The notes under the pieces: model-generated
What the model was told of the DNA's origin: nothing
Database searches by the model: none
Seen by the model: the letters and a program-made list of their open reading frames with translations, nothing else
Shown: in pieces, positions 50,938 through 60,266 of the stretch
Layout of the letters: each line of letters begins with the position of its first letter
Numbering within the stretch: position 1 is the stretch's first letter
Translations under genes and position numbers: made by a program
DNA from: JBBWZH01 sp035544115
GTDB lineage: Bacteria > Actinomycetota > Actinomycetes > Mycobacteriales > CADCTP01
Direction of reading: 5' to 3'
Length of the DNA: 64,000 bases
Assembly (NCBI GenBank): GCA_963714145.1
Contig: OY970235.1
Coordinates: 2,666,001-2,730,000 of the forward strand

Positions 50938-53583
50938 CTAGTCGGTCAGGCGCGCCCGGATCGCCGCCGCGGTGACCTGCGGGTCGTAGGTGTGGTCGAG
51001 GTCGTGACCGGTCATCAGGTCCAGCGCCTGGCGCCAGTGCGCGCGGGCCGACCCGGGCTGGCCGAGGCCCTGCTGGACGTGCGCGAGGCCGTCGTGGGCG
51101 CGCGCCTGGTCGTCCGGCTGGCCCAGCTCGGTGGCCAGTTCGAGCGCGATCTGGTGGCAGCGCAGGGCCTCGTCGTAGTCGCCGGTCGCGGTGTGGCAGC
51201 GGCCGAGCCCGGCGTAGGCCTCGAATTCCACGTTGCGGTAGCCGCCGGCCTGCGCGATCGCCAGCACCTGCTCGTACTGCCGGATCGCCGGCCCGTACTC
51301 CCCGCGCTGGTACCGGACGTGGCTCAGGCCGGTCAACGCGAGGGCCTCGCCGATCCGGTTGCCGGTGTCCTGGGCGATCCGCAGCACCTGGCCGAAGAGG
51401 TCGGCCGCCTCGTCGTACCGGCCCTGCGCGTAGCGGGAGTGGCCGAGACCGGTGAGCGCGTTCTGCTGGCCGAGCCGGTTGCCGGTCGCCCGGGCGCTGC
51501 GCAGCACCTGCTCGTAGCAGCGGCCGGCCTGCTCGTGCCGGCCGTCGGCCTGGTAGACGCCGCCCAGGCCGTTCAGCGCGTTCTGCTCCCCGTTGGGGTT
51601 GCCGGTCTCGCGCGCGATCGCCAGGCCCTGCTCGTAGTAGCCGATGGCGAGGCGGCGGCGGCCCTGCACGTGGTGCACCCAGCCGAGACCGTTCAACGCG
51701 TTCTGCTCGGCGGTGCGGTCGCCGCGGTCGCGGGCGATCACCAGCGCCTGCTGGTACGACTCGGCCGCCGGGCCGTACCGGCCCTGCATGTAGCCCACCC
51801 CGCCGAGCCCGTTCAACGCGTTCTGTTCGCCGTTGCGGTCGCCGATGTCGCGCGCGATCGTCAGCGCCCGCTGGTACGACTCGGCCGCCGCGTCGTACCG
51901 GCCGCGCATGTAGTGCACGTCGCCGAGCAGGCTGAGCACCCGCTGCTCGGCCGACCGGTCGCCGCCGGCCCGGGTGAGCCGGAGCACGTGCTGGTGCAGG
52001 CTGATCGCGTCGGCGTACCGGCCCCGGGTGCGCAGGTGCCGGTGCAGGACGGCGGACTGCCGCACGGTGTGCTCGGGCCGGCCGTGGTCGGGCGCGGCGG
52101 CAGCGGTGGCGAGCAGGTTGTCCAGCTCGGCATCCAGCCAGGCCTCGGCGGCGGCCGGCGCGCCGACGTCCGGGGCCGGCGTGGCCGCGGGCGGCGGGAC
52201 CGGCCGCTGGCTGGCCTCGTACCGGTAGGCCGCGTCCATCGCCAGCGCGGCCGTATGTCCATAGTGGACGAAGAGGCGGTCCAGCGCGGCCGCCAGGTGG
52301 CTGTGCGGGTGATCCAGGTTGGCCCGCTCGATCGCGTACGCCCGGACCAGGTCGTGGAAGTCGTAGCGGCCCGGGGTCTTCTCCTGCAGCAGGTTCGCCG
52401 CGGTCAGGGCCGCCAGCTGCGCGGCGGTGGTGGCCAGGTCCTGGTCGGCCAGCGCGGCCGCGGCGCAGCGGTCGATGTCGGCGCCCGGGTGCAGGGCGAG
52501 CACCCGCAGCAGCCGCCGTGGCGCCGGCGCCAGGCCGGCGTCCGACAGCGCCAGCGCGGCCCGCACCCCGCCCTCCAGCGCCAGCGCGGTCAGCGCCGGC
52601 GGGTAGTCGGCGAGCACCCAGTCGGGATGGTCCCGCAGGTGGCAGCCGATCACCGCGAGGGCCAGCGGCAGGTGGCCGAGCAGCTCGGCGACCCGGGCCG
52701 CGGTCGCCGGGTCGGCGTCCACCCGGCCGGCGCCGGCGATCCGCCGCAGCAGGTCGAGCGCCTCGGCCGGGGTGAACGGCGGCAGCCACAGCTGCCGGGT
52801 GCCGGGCAGGTCGGCCAGCGCGACCCGGCTGGTGATCACCACCGGGCAGCCCGGCACGGCCGGCAGCAGCGGGCTGACCTGCTCGCTGCTGGCGGCATTG
52901 TCCAGCAGGATCAGCGTGCGGGTCCCGGCCAGCACCTCGCGGTAGAGCGCGGCCCGCCGGTCCAGCCCGGACGGGACGCGCTCCCCCGGCACTCCCAGCC
53001 GGCGCAGGAACGACTCCAGCACCGCGGCCGGGTTGGCCGGCGGGCTGTCCGGGTCGTACCCGCGCAGGTTGACGAACAGCACCCGGTCGACGACGCCGCG
53101 GTCGGCCAGCCGGTGCGCCAGCCGGACCGCCAGCGTGGTCTTCCCGACCCCGGCCATCCCGTCCAGCGCGGAGATCACCAGCGGATCGTCGCCGCCGGCC
53201 GCGCGATCGAGCAGTTCGGACCGGCCGGTGAACTCGGCCAGGTCGGCCGGCAGCTCGGCCACGCTGACCTGGTTCGCCGCCTCCGCCTCACCGAGCACCA
53301 CCCGCAGGGCGTGCCGCCACCGCTCCACCAGGCGCCGGTCGGCGCCGGCCAGCACCGCGACGATCGCCAGCAGCAGGTCGGGGTTCGGCCGGGTCCGACC
53401 GGTGCGGAAGCAGTAGCCGACGGTGGCCCGGGCCGGCAACTCGCTCTCCGGCCGGCCCGCCTGCCGCCAGGCGTCGCCGACCGACCTGGTGATCTGCGTG
53501 ATCGAGGGGTTGCCGGCCCAGACCTTCAACGCCCGTAGGCGCGTGATGAACTCGTCCAGCGACTGCGGCTGCCCGGGCTCCAC
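50938..53583 (-). CDS. NB-ARC/TPR STAND regulator with N-terminal helix-turn-helix
   Basis: An 881-residue protein. The N-terminal 90 residues (SLDEFITRLRALKVWAGNPSI through TVGYCFRTGRTRPNPDLLLAIV) form an HTH-like domain common in actinobacterial STAND proteins. The NB-ARC module has FTGRSELLDRAA, Walker A GMAGVGKTTLAVRLAHRL, Walker B TLILLDNAAS and VVITSR. About nine TPRs follow, with a strongly repeated signature GEQNALNGLGGVY. It lacks the BTAD of the other two regulators. GTG 53583 has AGGAG nine bases upstream. Its place beside the lanthipeptide promoter region suggests control of that cluster. Confidence 0.82.
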   Translation of the reverse strand: MEPGQPQSLDEFITRLRALKVWAGNPSITQITRSVGDAWRQAGRPESELPARATVGYCFRTGRTRPNPDLLLAIVAVLAGADRRLVERWRHALRVVLGEAEAANQVSVAELPADLAEFTGRSELLDRAAGGDDPLVISALDGMAGVGKTTLAVRLAHRLADRGVVDRVLFVNLRGYDPDSPPANPAAVLESFLRRLGVPGERVPSGLDRRAALYREVLAGTRTLILLDNAASSEQVSPLLPAVPGCPVVITSRVALADLPGTRQLWLPPFTPAEALDLLRRIAGAGRVDADPATAARVAELLGHLPLALAVIGCHLRDHPDWVLADYPPALTALALEGGVRAALALSDAGLAPAPRRLLRVLALHPGADIDRCAAAALADQDLATTAAQLAALTAANLLQEKTPGRYDFHDLVRAYAIERANLDHPHSHLAAALDRLFVHYGHTAALAMDAAYRYEASQRPVPPPAATPAPDVGAPAAAEAWLDAELDNLLATAAAAPDHGRPEHTVRQSAVLHRHLRTRGRYADAISLHQHVLRLTRAGGDRSAEQRVLSLLGDVHYMRGRYDAAAESYQRALTIARDIGDRNGEQNALNGLGGVGYMQGRYGPAAESYQQALVIARDRGDRTAEQNALNGLGWVHHVQGRRRLAIGYYEQGLAIARETGNPNGEQNALNGLGGVYQADGRHEQAGRCYEQVLRSARATGNRLGQQNALTGLGHSRYAQGRYDEAADLFGQVLRIAQDTGNRIGEALALTGLSHVRYQRGEYGPAIRQYEQVLAIAQAGGYRNVEFEAYAGLGRCHTATGDYDEALRCHQIALELATELGQPDDQARAHDGLAHVQQGLGQPGSARAHWRQALDLMTGHDLDHTYDPQVTAAAIRARLTD

Positions 53584-53709
53584 TGCTCGTGACTCCTGCC
53601 CGACGGCCGGACCAGTTCCCGATGCGCCGATTTTGCCACGGTTGGCTACCGGTGTCCGTCCCGCCGGCCGGACACCCCGGCACGTACCGGCTTGGCGGTG
53701 GCCCGGCCG

Positions 53710-55914
53710 TCAGCGGCGGTACGGGGCGAGCAGGGCCCGGCCGGCCCTGGTGTTGCGGTTGCTGGTCGCGTCGGCGCGGCCGGCGCCGGTCGGGAAGTTG
53801 CCGGCGATCAGGCCGGCGCCGACGTAGCCGGCGGACGCCGGGGCGCCGGCCGGAATCCGGAACGGATGCCGGTACGCCCGCTGCCCCGGCCGGGCGGCGG
53901 CCAGCGTCAGGGTGATCGCCGAGGTGCGCGGCGCGGCCAGCACCGTGACGATGCCGGCGCCGTACCGGGGTGCCAGGCAGCGGTTCGCCACGAGCGGCAC
54001 CGCCGGGACGGCCGCCGCCGCGCTGAGCCGGGTCAGGTCGGCGCACAGCACCTTGCCGTCCAGCCGGACGATCACCGACAGCAGCCGCTGCCCGCCGCTG
54101 GTCACCTCGTAGCTCTGGGACCGGAACTCGTGCCCGCGCGCCGGCCCGGACTTCACCTGCCAGCGGAAGCTGGGCCCGAGCAGCGCGACCCGGGCCGGCC
54201 GGTGCAACCGCTGGGCGATCAGGCGGCCGTCGGCGAACCAGCCGTAGCTGGGCGCGGTCGGCCCGGTCACCGGCAGCGTCGGCGTGCCGTACTCGAGCAT
54301 GTCCGGCACCGCGGCGAGCCGGCCGGTGTTGAGCACGCCGCTGCCGCCACGCAGGCCCGTCGCCGTGCCGGCGGCACCTGCCGGCGGGTCGGTCGAGTCG
54401 CCGTCCGGGCCGGCCGCCGAGCCGGTGCCCGCCGCGGCCGGGGTGCCGGGGTCGGCGGGGTCGAGCACCACCACGTAGGTCGGGCCGGCGGCGGCGAACG
54501 GCTCGGACAGCCCGGTGCCGTCGCGCTCCAGCCGGCGCAGCGGGGCCGCCGGCTGGCCGCTGCCGTCCCGGACGTAGAGCGCGCGGCCCTCGGCCGGCGG
54601 GCCGAGCAGCCGCAACCGGGCCGGCGATCCGGCCGCGGGCGGCGCCGCCGAGCCCGGCGCCGACGGCGTCGGGCCGGTGCTGCCGGCGGCCGGATCCGCG
54701 GCGGCAGCCGGCACCGCGAGCACCGGGATCCGGGCCAGCAGCGGGTCGGTCCGGGTCAGCCGCGGCCCGCCGGCGCCGGCGGTCACCTCGGCCACCCGGG
54801 CCTGGCCGGCCGGATCCAGGGCCTGCAGCAGTACCAGCCGGGCGCCGCCGACCTCGCCCGCGTACAGCACGCTGATCGCGTCCTGCGGGCGCTCGGCGGC
54901 CGGCGCGTCGGCCTGCCAGCTGGCCAGCGCCGACCGCAGCAACTGCTGGTCGCCGGTCAGCGAGCCCCGGGCCGGCCAGTCCAGCAGCCCGCGCCGCGCC
55001 GCGTCGGCCGCCGCGGCGACCGCCGGCGCCGGCTCCACCGTGCCGTCCTTGCCGGCCCCGACCGTGGCCGGCACCGCGACCGCGCCCACCGCCACGACCA
55101 CCACCGCGGCGGCCCAGCCGGCCCGTACCGCCCGCCGGTGCCGCCGCTCCCGCCGCACCCGCGCGAACACATCCCCAGCCGACACCCCCCGCCCACCGAA
55201 CCGCCCGCCGCCGGACCCCCGGCCGCCAGAGTGCCCGCCGGACTCCCCGGCACCGGACTGCCCGCCGCCGGACTCCCCGGCGCCGACCTGGGTGGCGCCA
55301 ACCGTTGCCGGGCCGGCGGAGCCGGCCGCCGAGCCAACCGCCGGGTTGGCCGCCGGCGGGCCGGCCAGCGCGGCCGGCAGCAGGTCCTCGGGGCGGCCGC
55401 GGCCGCGCAGGATCCGGCCCAGCGCGGCCAGGCCGATCGCGGCCTCGGCGGCGGCCGCCTCGGGGCGGGCGCCCAGCCGGTCGGCGATCGCGGCGTCGGT
55501 CAGCCCGTCGGCGTAACGCAGCACGAGCACCGCGCGGCGGCGCACCGGCAGGCCGGCCAGCGCCCGCCAGACCACCTCGGTGCCGTCCCCGCCGTCCGGC
55601 CGGGCCGGGCCGTCCGAGCCGGCCGGGCCGACCGGACGGGGCGGGCGGGCCGGGCCGCGGGACCGGCCGTGCCGGCGCAGCAGCGCGGTCAGGATGGTCC
55701 GCCGGGCCAGTTCGTCGGCACCGTCCGGGTCGAGCTCGCGCCAGCGCCGGTGGGCGGCGACCAGGCCCTGCTCCACCAGGTCGGTGGACCGGACCGGGTC
55801 GCCGCTGAGCTGGTGGGCGTGCCGGAACAACCCCGGCAGCCGTGCTTCGACGAACTCCTCGAACCCGCGCTCGTCCCGCATCTCCCCCACCATGAGTTCC
55901 GTTGGGCGGCTCAT
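53710..55914 (-). CDS. SigE-type ECF sigma factor fused to a membrane anchor and large C-terminal domain
   Basis: A 734-residue protein. Sigma region 2 (about 15-80, FVEARLPGLFRHAHQLSGDP) and region 4 (112-168, RALAGLPVRRRAVLVLRYADGLTDAAIADRLG) match SigE-family ECF factors. A long Gly/Ser linker (185-245), a basic stretch and one membrane helix (265-286, GWAAAVVVVAVGAVAVP) follow. The remaining 450 residues are predicted to lie outside the membrane and match no domain I know. This is a sigma factor tethered to the membrane by its own chain. The start is uncertain among ATG 55914, 55893 and 55881; none has an ideal ribosome-binding site. Confidence 0.72.
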   Translation of the reverse strand: MSRPTELMVGEMRDERGFEEFVEARLPGLFRHAHQLSGDPVRSTDLVEQGLVAAHRRWRELDPDGADELARRTILTALLRRHGRSRGPARPPRPVGPAGSDGPARPDGGDGTEVVWRALAGLPVRRRAVLVLRYADGLTDAAIADRLGARPEAAAAEAAIGLAALGRILRGRGRPEDLLPAALAGPPAANPAVGSAAGSAGPATVGATQVGAGESGGGQSGAGESGGHSGGRGSGGGRFGGRGVSAGDVFARVRRERRHRRAVRAGWAAAVVVVAVGAVAVPATVGAGKDGTVEPAPAVAAAADAARRGLLDWPARGSLTGDQQLLRSALASWQADAPAAERPQDAISVLYAGEVGGARLVLLQALDPAGQARVAEVTAGAGGPRLTRTDPLLARIPVLAVPAAAADPAAGSTGPTPSAPGSAAPPAAGSPARLRLLGPPAEGRALYVRDGSGQPAAPLRRLERDGTGLSEPFAAAGPTYVVVLDPADPGTPAAAGTGSAAGPDGDSTDPPAGAAGTATGLRGGSGVLNTGRLAAVPDMLEYGTPTLPVTGPTAPSYGWFADGRLIAQRLHRPARVALLGPSFRWQVKSGPARGHEFRSQSYEVTSGGQRLLSVIVRLDGKVLCADLTRLSAAAAVPAVPLVANRCLAPRYGAGIVTVLAAPRTSAITLTLAAARPGQRAYRHPFRIPAGAPASAGYVGAGLIAGNFPTGAGRADATSNRNTRAGRALLAPYRR

Positions 55915-55930
55915 CTTAGGGGGTGCCGGC

Positions 55931-55955
55931 ACCCGGACGGGGACCCCGTCCGGGT
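55931..55955. terminator. Hairpin between aspS and the sigma-factor gene
   Basis: ACCCGGACGG and its complement CCGTCCGGGT enclose GGACC. It lies 13 bases after the aspS stop (55969) and 16 bases before the sigma-factor ATG, so it could terminate aspS transcripts or act in the sigma gene leader. Confidence 0.6.
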
Positions 55956-55968
55956 CAAACTTCCCAGG

Positions 55969-57738
55969 TCAGCCGGCCGGACGCGGGCGCGCGTCGACGC
56001 CCGCCTCGCGCCGCTGGGCCGGGGTGATCGGGGCCGGCGCGCCGGTCAGCGGGTCACCACCGGACGCGGTCTTCGGGAACGCGATCACTTCCCGGATCGA
56101 GTCGGTTCCGGCGAGTAGCGCACAGAGCCGGTCCCAGCCCAGCGCGATGCCGCCGTGCGGCGGCGGCCCGTACTGGAACGCCTCCAGCAGGAAGCCGAAC
56201 CGCGCCTCCGCCTCTGCCTTCGACATGCCGATCGCCTCGAACACCCGCTGCTGCAGGTCGGCCCGGTGGATACGGATCGACCCGCCACCCAGCTCGACCC
56301 CGTTCACCACGATGTCGTACGCCTGCGCCAGCGCGTTGCCGGGCTCCTCGGTGAACCGCTCGATCCACTCCGGGGCGGGCGAGGTGAACGGGTGGTGGAC
56401 GGCGGTCCAGCCGGTTTGGGTGCCGGCGTCGTCGAGCACCGGCTCGAACATCGGCCAGTCCACGACCCAGGTGAACGCCCAGACGGACTCGTCGATCAGC
56501 CCGCAGCGCCGGCCGATCTCGAGCCGGGCGGCGCCGAGCAGCGCGCGGGCCTCGGCCGGCGTACCGGCCCCGAAGAAGATCACGTCGCCGTTCCCGGCAC
56601 CGGTCGCGGCGGCCAGCCCGGCCAGGTGCTCCGCGGACAGGTTCTTCGCGACCGGCCCGCGCGCCTCGCCGGTCGCCCCGTCCAGCACCACGTACGCGAG
56701 GCCCTTGGCGCCGCGCGACTTCGCCCAGTCCTGCCAGGCGTCGAGCTCGCGGCGGGACTGCGAGGCGCCGCCGGGCATCACGACCGCACCCACGTACGGG
56801 GCCTGGAAGACGCGGAAGCCGGTGCCGGCGAAGTAGCCGGTGAGCTCGACCAGCTCCACCCCGAACCGCAGGTCGGGCTTGTCCGAGCCGTACCGGGCCA
56901 TCGCCACGTCGTATGTCATCCGCGGCAGCGGGCGGGGCAGGTCGTAGCCGGCCAGCTCGGACCAGATCCGGGCCAGCACCTCCTCGGTCACCGCGATCAC
57001 GTCGTCCTGCTCGACGAACGACATCTCGACGTCGAGCTGGGTGAACTCGGGCTGCCGGTCGGCGCGCAGGTCCTCGTCCCGGTAGCAGCGGGCGAGCTGG
57101 TAGTACCGCTCCATCCCGGCGACCATCAGCAGCTGCTTGAACAGCTGCGGCGACTGCGGCAGCGCGTACCAGCTGCCCGGCTGCAGGCGGACCGGCACCA
57201 GGAAGTCGCGCGCGCCCTCCGGGGTGGACAGCGTCAGCGTCGGCGTCTCGATCTCGACGAACCGGTTCGCGGCCATCACCTCGCGGGCCAGCCGGCTCAC
57301 CTCCGAGCGCAGCCGCAGCGCCTTGGCCGGCCCGCTGCGGCGCAGGTCGAGGTAGCGCCACTTGAGCCGGGCCTCCTCGCCGATCTCGCCGGCCCGGGAC
57401 TCCTCCACCGGGAACGGCAGCGGCGCCGCCTCGCTGAGCACCTCCAGCCCGGTCGCGGTCAGCTCGATCTCGCCGGTGGGCAGCTCCGGGTTCTCGTTGC
57501 CGGCCGGCCGGCGGCCGACCGTGCCGGTCACCGCCAGGCAGAACTCGGCCCGCAGGTGGTGCGCCGCGGTGGCCATCTCGCCCTCCCGGAACACCACCTG
57601 CAGCACCCCGGACGAGTCGCGCAGGTCGACGAAGATGACCCCGCCGTGATCCCGCCGGCGGGCCACCCAGCCGGCGAGCGTGACGGTCTGCCCGGCGTCG
57701 GCCGCGCGCAGCGAACCGGCGTCGTGGGTGCGGATCAC
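55969..57738 (-). CDS. aspS: Aspartate--tRNA ligase
   Basis: A 589-residue class II aminoacyl-tRNA synthetase: N-terminal OB-fold (VTLAGWVARRRDHGGVIFVDLRD), motif 2 (RCYRDEDLRADRQPEFTQLDVEMSF), a GAD insertion domain (about 280-420) and motif 3 (GGIALGWDRLCALLAG). Length is normal for bacterial AspS. GTG 57738 is preceded by AAGGAGA. It lies 57 bases after the MBL-fold gene on the same strand. The neighbouring cyclophilin, MBL-fold and Rel-type genes recall the actinobacterial rel-ppi-MBL-hisS-aspS neighbourhood, but no hisS is present here. Confidence 0.96.
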   Translation of the reverse strand: MIRTHDAGSLRAADAGQTVTLAGWVARRRDHGGVIFVDLRDSSGVLQVVFREGEMATAAHHLRAEFCLAVTGTVGRRPAGNENPELPTGEIELTATGLEVLSEAAPLPFPVEESRAGEIGEEARLKWRYLDLRRSGPAKALRLRSEVSRLAREVMAANRFVEIETPTLTLSTPEGARDFLVPVRLQPGSWYALPQSPQLFKQLLMVAGMERYYQLARCYRDEDLRADRQPEFTQLDVEMSFVEQDDVIAVTEEVLARIWSELAGYDLPRPLPRMTYDVAMARYGSDKPDLRFGVELVELTGYFAGTGFRVFQAPYVGAVVMPGGASQSRRELDAWQDWAKSRGAKGLAYVVLDGATGEARGPVAKNLSAEHLAGLAAATGAGNGDVIFFGAGTPAEARALLGAARLEIGRRCGLIDESVWAFTWVVDWPMFEPVLDDAGTQTGWTAVHHPFTSPAPEWIERFTEEPGNALAQAYDIVVNGVELGGGSIRIHRADLQQRVFEAIGMSKAEAEARFGFLLEAFQYGPPPHGGIALGWDRLCALLAGTDSIREVIAFPKTASGGDPLTGAPAPITPAQRREAGVDARPRPAG

Positions 57739-57795
57739 AGCGGGTCTCCTTCTTCGAAAGCGCTTCGACAGCTCTGGTGGTACCGCGGGAACAGG

Positions 57796-58485
57796 TCAGC
57801 CGTTGCTGGACGCCGCGGCCAGGCGCAGGTACGGGTTGCCGGCCCGCTCCTGGCCGATCGTGGTGCCCGGGCCGTGGCCGGCGAGCACCTCGGTCGGATC
57901 GGGCAGCGGCAGCACCACCCGGGCCAGCGAGCGCATCATCGCCTGCTCGCTGCCGCCGGGCAGGTCGACCCGGCCGATCGAGCCGGCGAACAGCAGGTCG
58001 CCGGAGAAGAACAGGGGCGCGTCCGGCCCGTCCAGGCTGAACGCGACCGACCCGGGGGTGTGCCCGGGCGCGTGCCGGACGGTCAGCTCCAGCCCGGCCA
58101 GCGGCAGCACCGCACCGTCGGCCAGCTCCCGGACGTCCGCCGGCTCGGCGAAGGTCAGCCCGCCGACGCCGAAGATCGGCGCCCCGCGCGGCAGCCCGAT
58201 GCCGGACCACGGGTCGGCCAGCTGCGCCCGGTCGGCCGGGTGGATGTACGCCGGCACCTCCCGGGCGTCGCAGACCGGCAGCACCGAGAAGGTGTGGTCC
58301 AGATGCCCGTGCGTGAGCAGCACCGCGACCGGGTGCAGCCGGTGCTCGGCCAGCAGGTCGTCCAGCCGGTCGACCACGTTGATCCCCGGGTCGATCACCA
58401 CGCACTGCTCGCCCGGCCCGGGGGCCACCACATAGCAGTTGGTGTCGGTCAGGTCGGCCGGAAACCCGGTGACGAGCACGGACAC
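57796..58485 (-). CDS. MBL-fold metallo-hydrolase (glyoxalase II-like)
   Basis: A 229-residue metallo-beta-lactamase fold protein: NCYVVAPGPGEQCVVIDPG, metal motif His59-Gly-His61-Leu-Asp63-His64, APGHTPGSVAFSL and FFSGDLLFAGSIGRVDLPGG, and a late GHGPGTTIGQE. This is the small glyoxalase II-like group conserved next to hisS/aspS and rel in actinobacteria. The substrate is unproven. GTG 58485 was taken; GTG 58479 is an alternative. Confidence 0.87.
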   Translation of the reverse strand: MSVLVTGFPADLTDTNCYVVAPGPGEQCVVIDPGINVVDRLDDLLAEHRLHPVAVLLTHGHLDHTFSVLPVCDAREVPAYIHPADRAQLADPWSGIGLPRGAPIFGVGGLTFAEPADVRELADGAVLPLAGLELTVRHAPGHTPGSVAFSLDGPDAPLFFSGDLLFAGSIGRVDLPGGSEQAMMRSLARVVLPLPDPTEVLAGHGPGTTIGQERAGNPYLRLAAASSNG

Positions 58486-58567
58486 CCCCCGCGCGTCGGC
58501 TGGTGGAGTCGGACCGGGGTACCGGCCGACCCCCTCAGCCTACGAGAGGGCCGACCGGCACCGCCCG

Positions 58568-59476
58568 TCAGTTCCCGCCGACCTCGACCTGGGTCTCCAC
58601 CACGGGGATCACGAACGTGCTCGTCGCGTCCGTGTCGGCCGGCGCGCCGGGGATGTTGATCACACCGCCGCCATTCTCGTAGTGCACCGCCCAGTGCCGA
58701 ACGGCCGATCCGGTGTAGCCCGGTGACATCGCGTCGTACTTGTGCGTGCAGGCCTGGCTCGGGTCCGCTCCCTCGGTGTACGGCATGCCAGGCCCCTCGC
58801 AGCTGAACGTGCCGGTGCCGTCGCCGGGGTTCCATTCGGTCGCCTGCGGCACGGCGACCGCGACCAGCCCTTCGGCCGAGGTGCCGCGTAGCACCCCGAA
58901 TGTCGCCGGATCGAGCCAGAACCAGGTGTCCAACTGCACCACTGCCTTGGTGTCAGGGCTGTGCTGCACGTCGGCACGGGGCCGAGGGAGTCTCCCGAAC
59001 GCCTCCTGTGCCTGCACGATCAGCGGCCGGGCGGCCGGGCCGTCCAGGATGAAGGTCGGCACCGGCGGGCCGAAGCAACCGCCGCACGGCCAGCAGAGCC
59101 GCAGCTTCCACTCGTGCCCGGGCGGCGCCGCCTCGGTGGGCGGCGCGTACGGCACGTAGTTGTCTTTGATCGTGCAGGCCGCCTTGCCGACGCAGAAGTA
59201 CGCGCCGTAACCGGGCTGCGGGGTCATCTTGTCCAACCCGCAGTCGACCGGCTGGCCGCCGCCACCGGGGCCACCGGGCTGGCCGGGCCGCACCTCCGCG
59301 CAGCGCTTGACGTAGTGGATGGTGCCGTCGGCGTCCTTCACGGCCTGGAACCAGCAGTGCTGCGCGGCAGCGGCCGGGCCGGCCAGGATCACCCCCGCCG
59401 CCTGGGTGCCGGCCAGCACGGCCAGCACGGCCAGCAGCGCCAGGGCTGGCCTACGGAGGATGCGACCTGCGGACAT
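58568..59476 (-). CDS. Secreted Cys-rich protein of unknown function
   Basis: A 302-residue protein: signal peptide about 1-38 (PALALLAVLAVLAGTQAAGVIL, AAAA), then ten or more cysteines, including LCWPCGGCFGPP, with HCWFQAVKDADGTIHYVKRC at the mature N-terminus. No known domain. The C-terminal half (TWFWLDPATFGVLRG, VAVAVPQATEWNPGDG) is beta-rich. ATG 59476 was chosen over GTG 59482 because AGGAG is correctly spaced for it. It overlaps the lipoprotein stop by one base (TGATG), so the two are coupled. Confidence 0.7.
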   Translation of the reverse strand: MSAGRILRRPALALLAVLAVLAGTQAAGVILAGPAAAAQHCWFQAVKDADGTIHYVKRCAEVRPGQPGGPGGGGQPVDCGLDKMTPQPGYGAYFCVGKAACTIKDNYVPYAPPTEAAPPGHEWKLRLCWPCGGCFGPPVPTFILDGPAARPLIVQAQEAFGRLPRPRADVQHSPDTKAVVQLDTWFWLDPATFGVLRGTSAEGLVAVAVPQATEWNPGDGTGTFSCEGPGMPYTEGADPSQACTHKYDAMSPGYTGSAVRHWAVHYENGGGVINIPGAPADTDATSTFVIPVVETQVEVGGN

Positions 59477-60024
59477 CAACACGCTCCTGACGTCGAACTG
59501 CTCACCACAACCCAGCCGCCGGCACCGAACCGGAGGCCGAACCGACCGCGGTACCTGCCGGTGCCGCCGGCGTTGACCGCGTCGATCGGCTGACCGTTAC
59601 GCACGTCCACCGGGTTCCAGGCAGACACGTCGTAGCAGTCGTCTACCACCGCGTTCGCCCCGGAAACCGAGGCCACGGTGGGTTTGTGCGTGACGGTGCC
59701 GCGGACGCTGATCTGCTGCTGCCGGTTGCGCGCGACCGCATTGCGCACCTTGGTCAGCTCCGCCCCGGCGGCGTGCTTGCGCAGCGCCGGGTCGGCCGGG
59801 TTCGCCGCCCGGTGCGCGTGGATCACCGCATCCCAGTAGGCGAGGTAGCCGGCCAGCACCGGGTCGTCCGCGGTGCTGGTGACCGTCGGGCCGGGCGAAC
59901 CGGTCGGACCGGCGCCGGAACCGTCGGGCAGCGGAGCAGCGGCGGTGCCACCGCCACAGCCGGCCAGCAGCGCGGCCAGGGCGGCCAGCGCCACCACCGG
60001 GCCGAGCCGCAACCGCCGGAGCAC
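59476..60024 (-). CDS. Small lipoprotein of unknown function
   Basis: A 182-residue protein: lipobox LLAGC with Cys23 after a hydrophobic segment, a Gly/Ser/Pro/Thr linker, then a mixed fold (LAGYLAYWDAVIHAHRAANPADP, ISVRGTVTHKPTVASVSG, DDCYDVSAWNPVDVRNGQ, GGWVVVSSSTSGAC). It resembles the small NTF2/SnoaL-like lipoproteins often encoded before secreted Cys-rich proteins in actinobacteria. GTG 60024 has AAGGAG nine bases upstream. First gene of the two-gene operon. Confidence 0.72.
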   Translation of the reverse strand: MLRRLRLGPVVALAALAALLAGCGGGTAAAPLPDGSGAGPTGSPGPTVTSTADDPVLAGYLAYWDAVIHAHRAANPADPALRKHAAGAELTKVRNAVARNRQQQISVRGTVTHKPTVASVSGANAVVDDCYDVSAWNPVDVRNGQPIDAVNAGGTGRYRGRFGLRFGAGGWVVVSSSTSGAC

Positions 60025-60266
60025 CCGCCAGACTCCTTCCCTTTGGCCGCCTACCGGCCAACCCCAAGTTATCCGCCACGGGCTACCGCTGATGCCTTTG
60101 GATCATAGCCATGCTACCGCTACACCATGACAAGCTTGGCGAAAGCGGCATAACTGACACGGCCCTCATGCCGCCTGCTGGGGACTCTCTTCAACCCGCC
60201 TCGTACACTCCGCAGAATTCGTCACCGTTACCACGCACCCCACCCGCACCGCACTGAGGAGTCACC

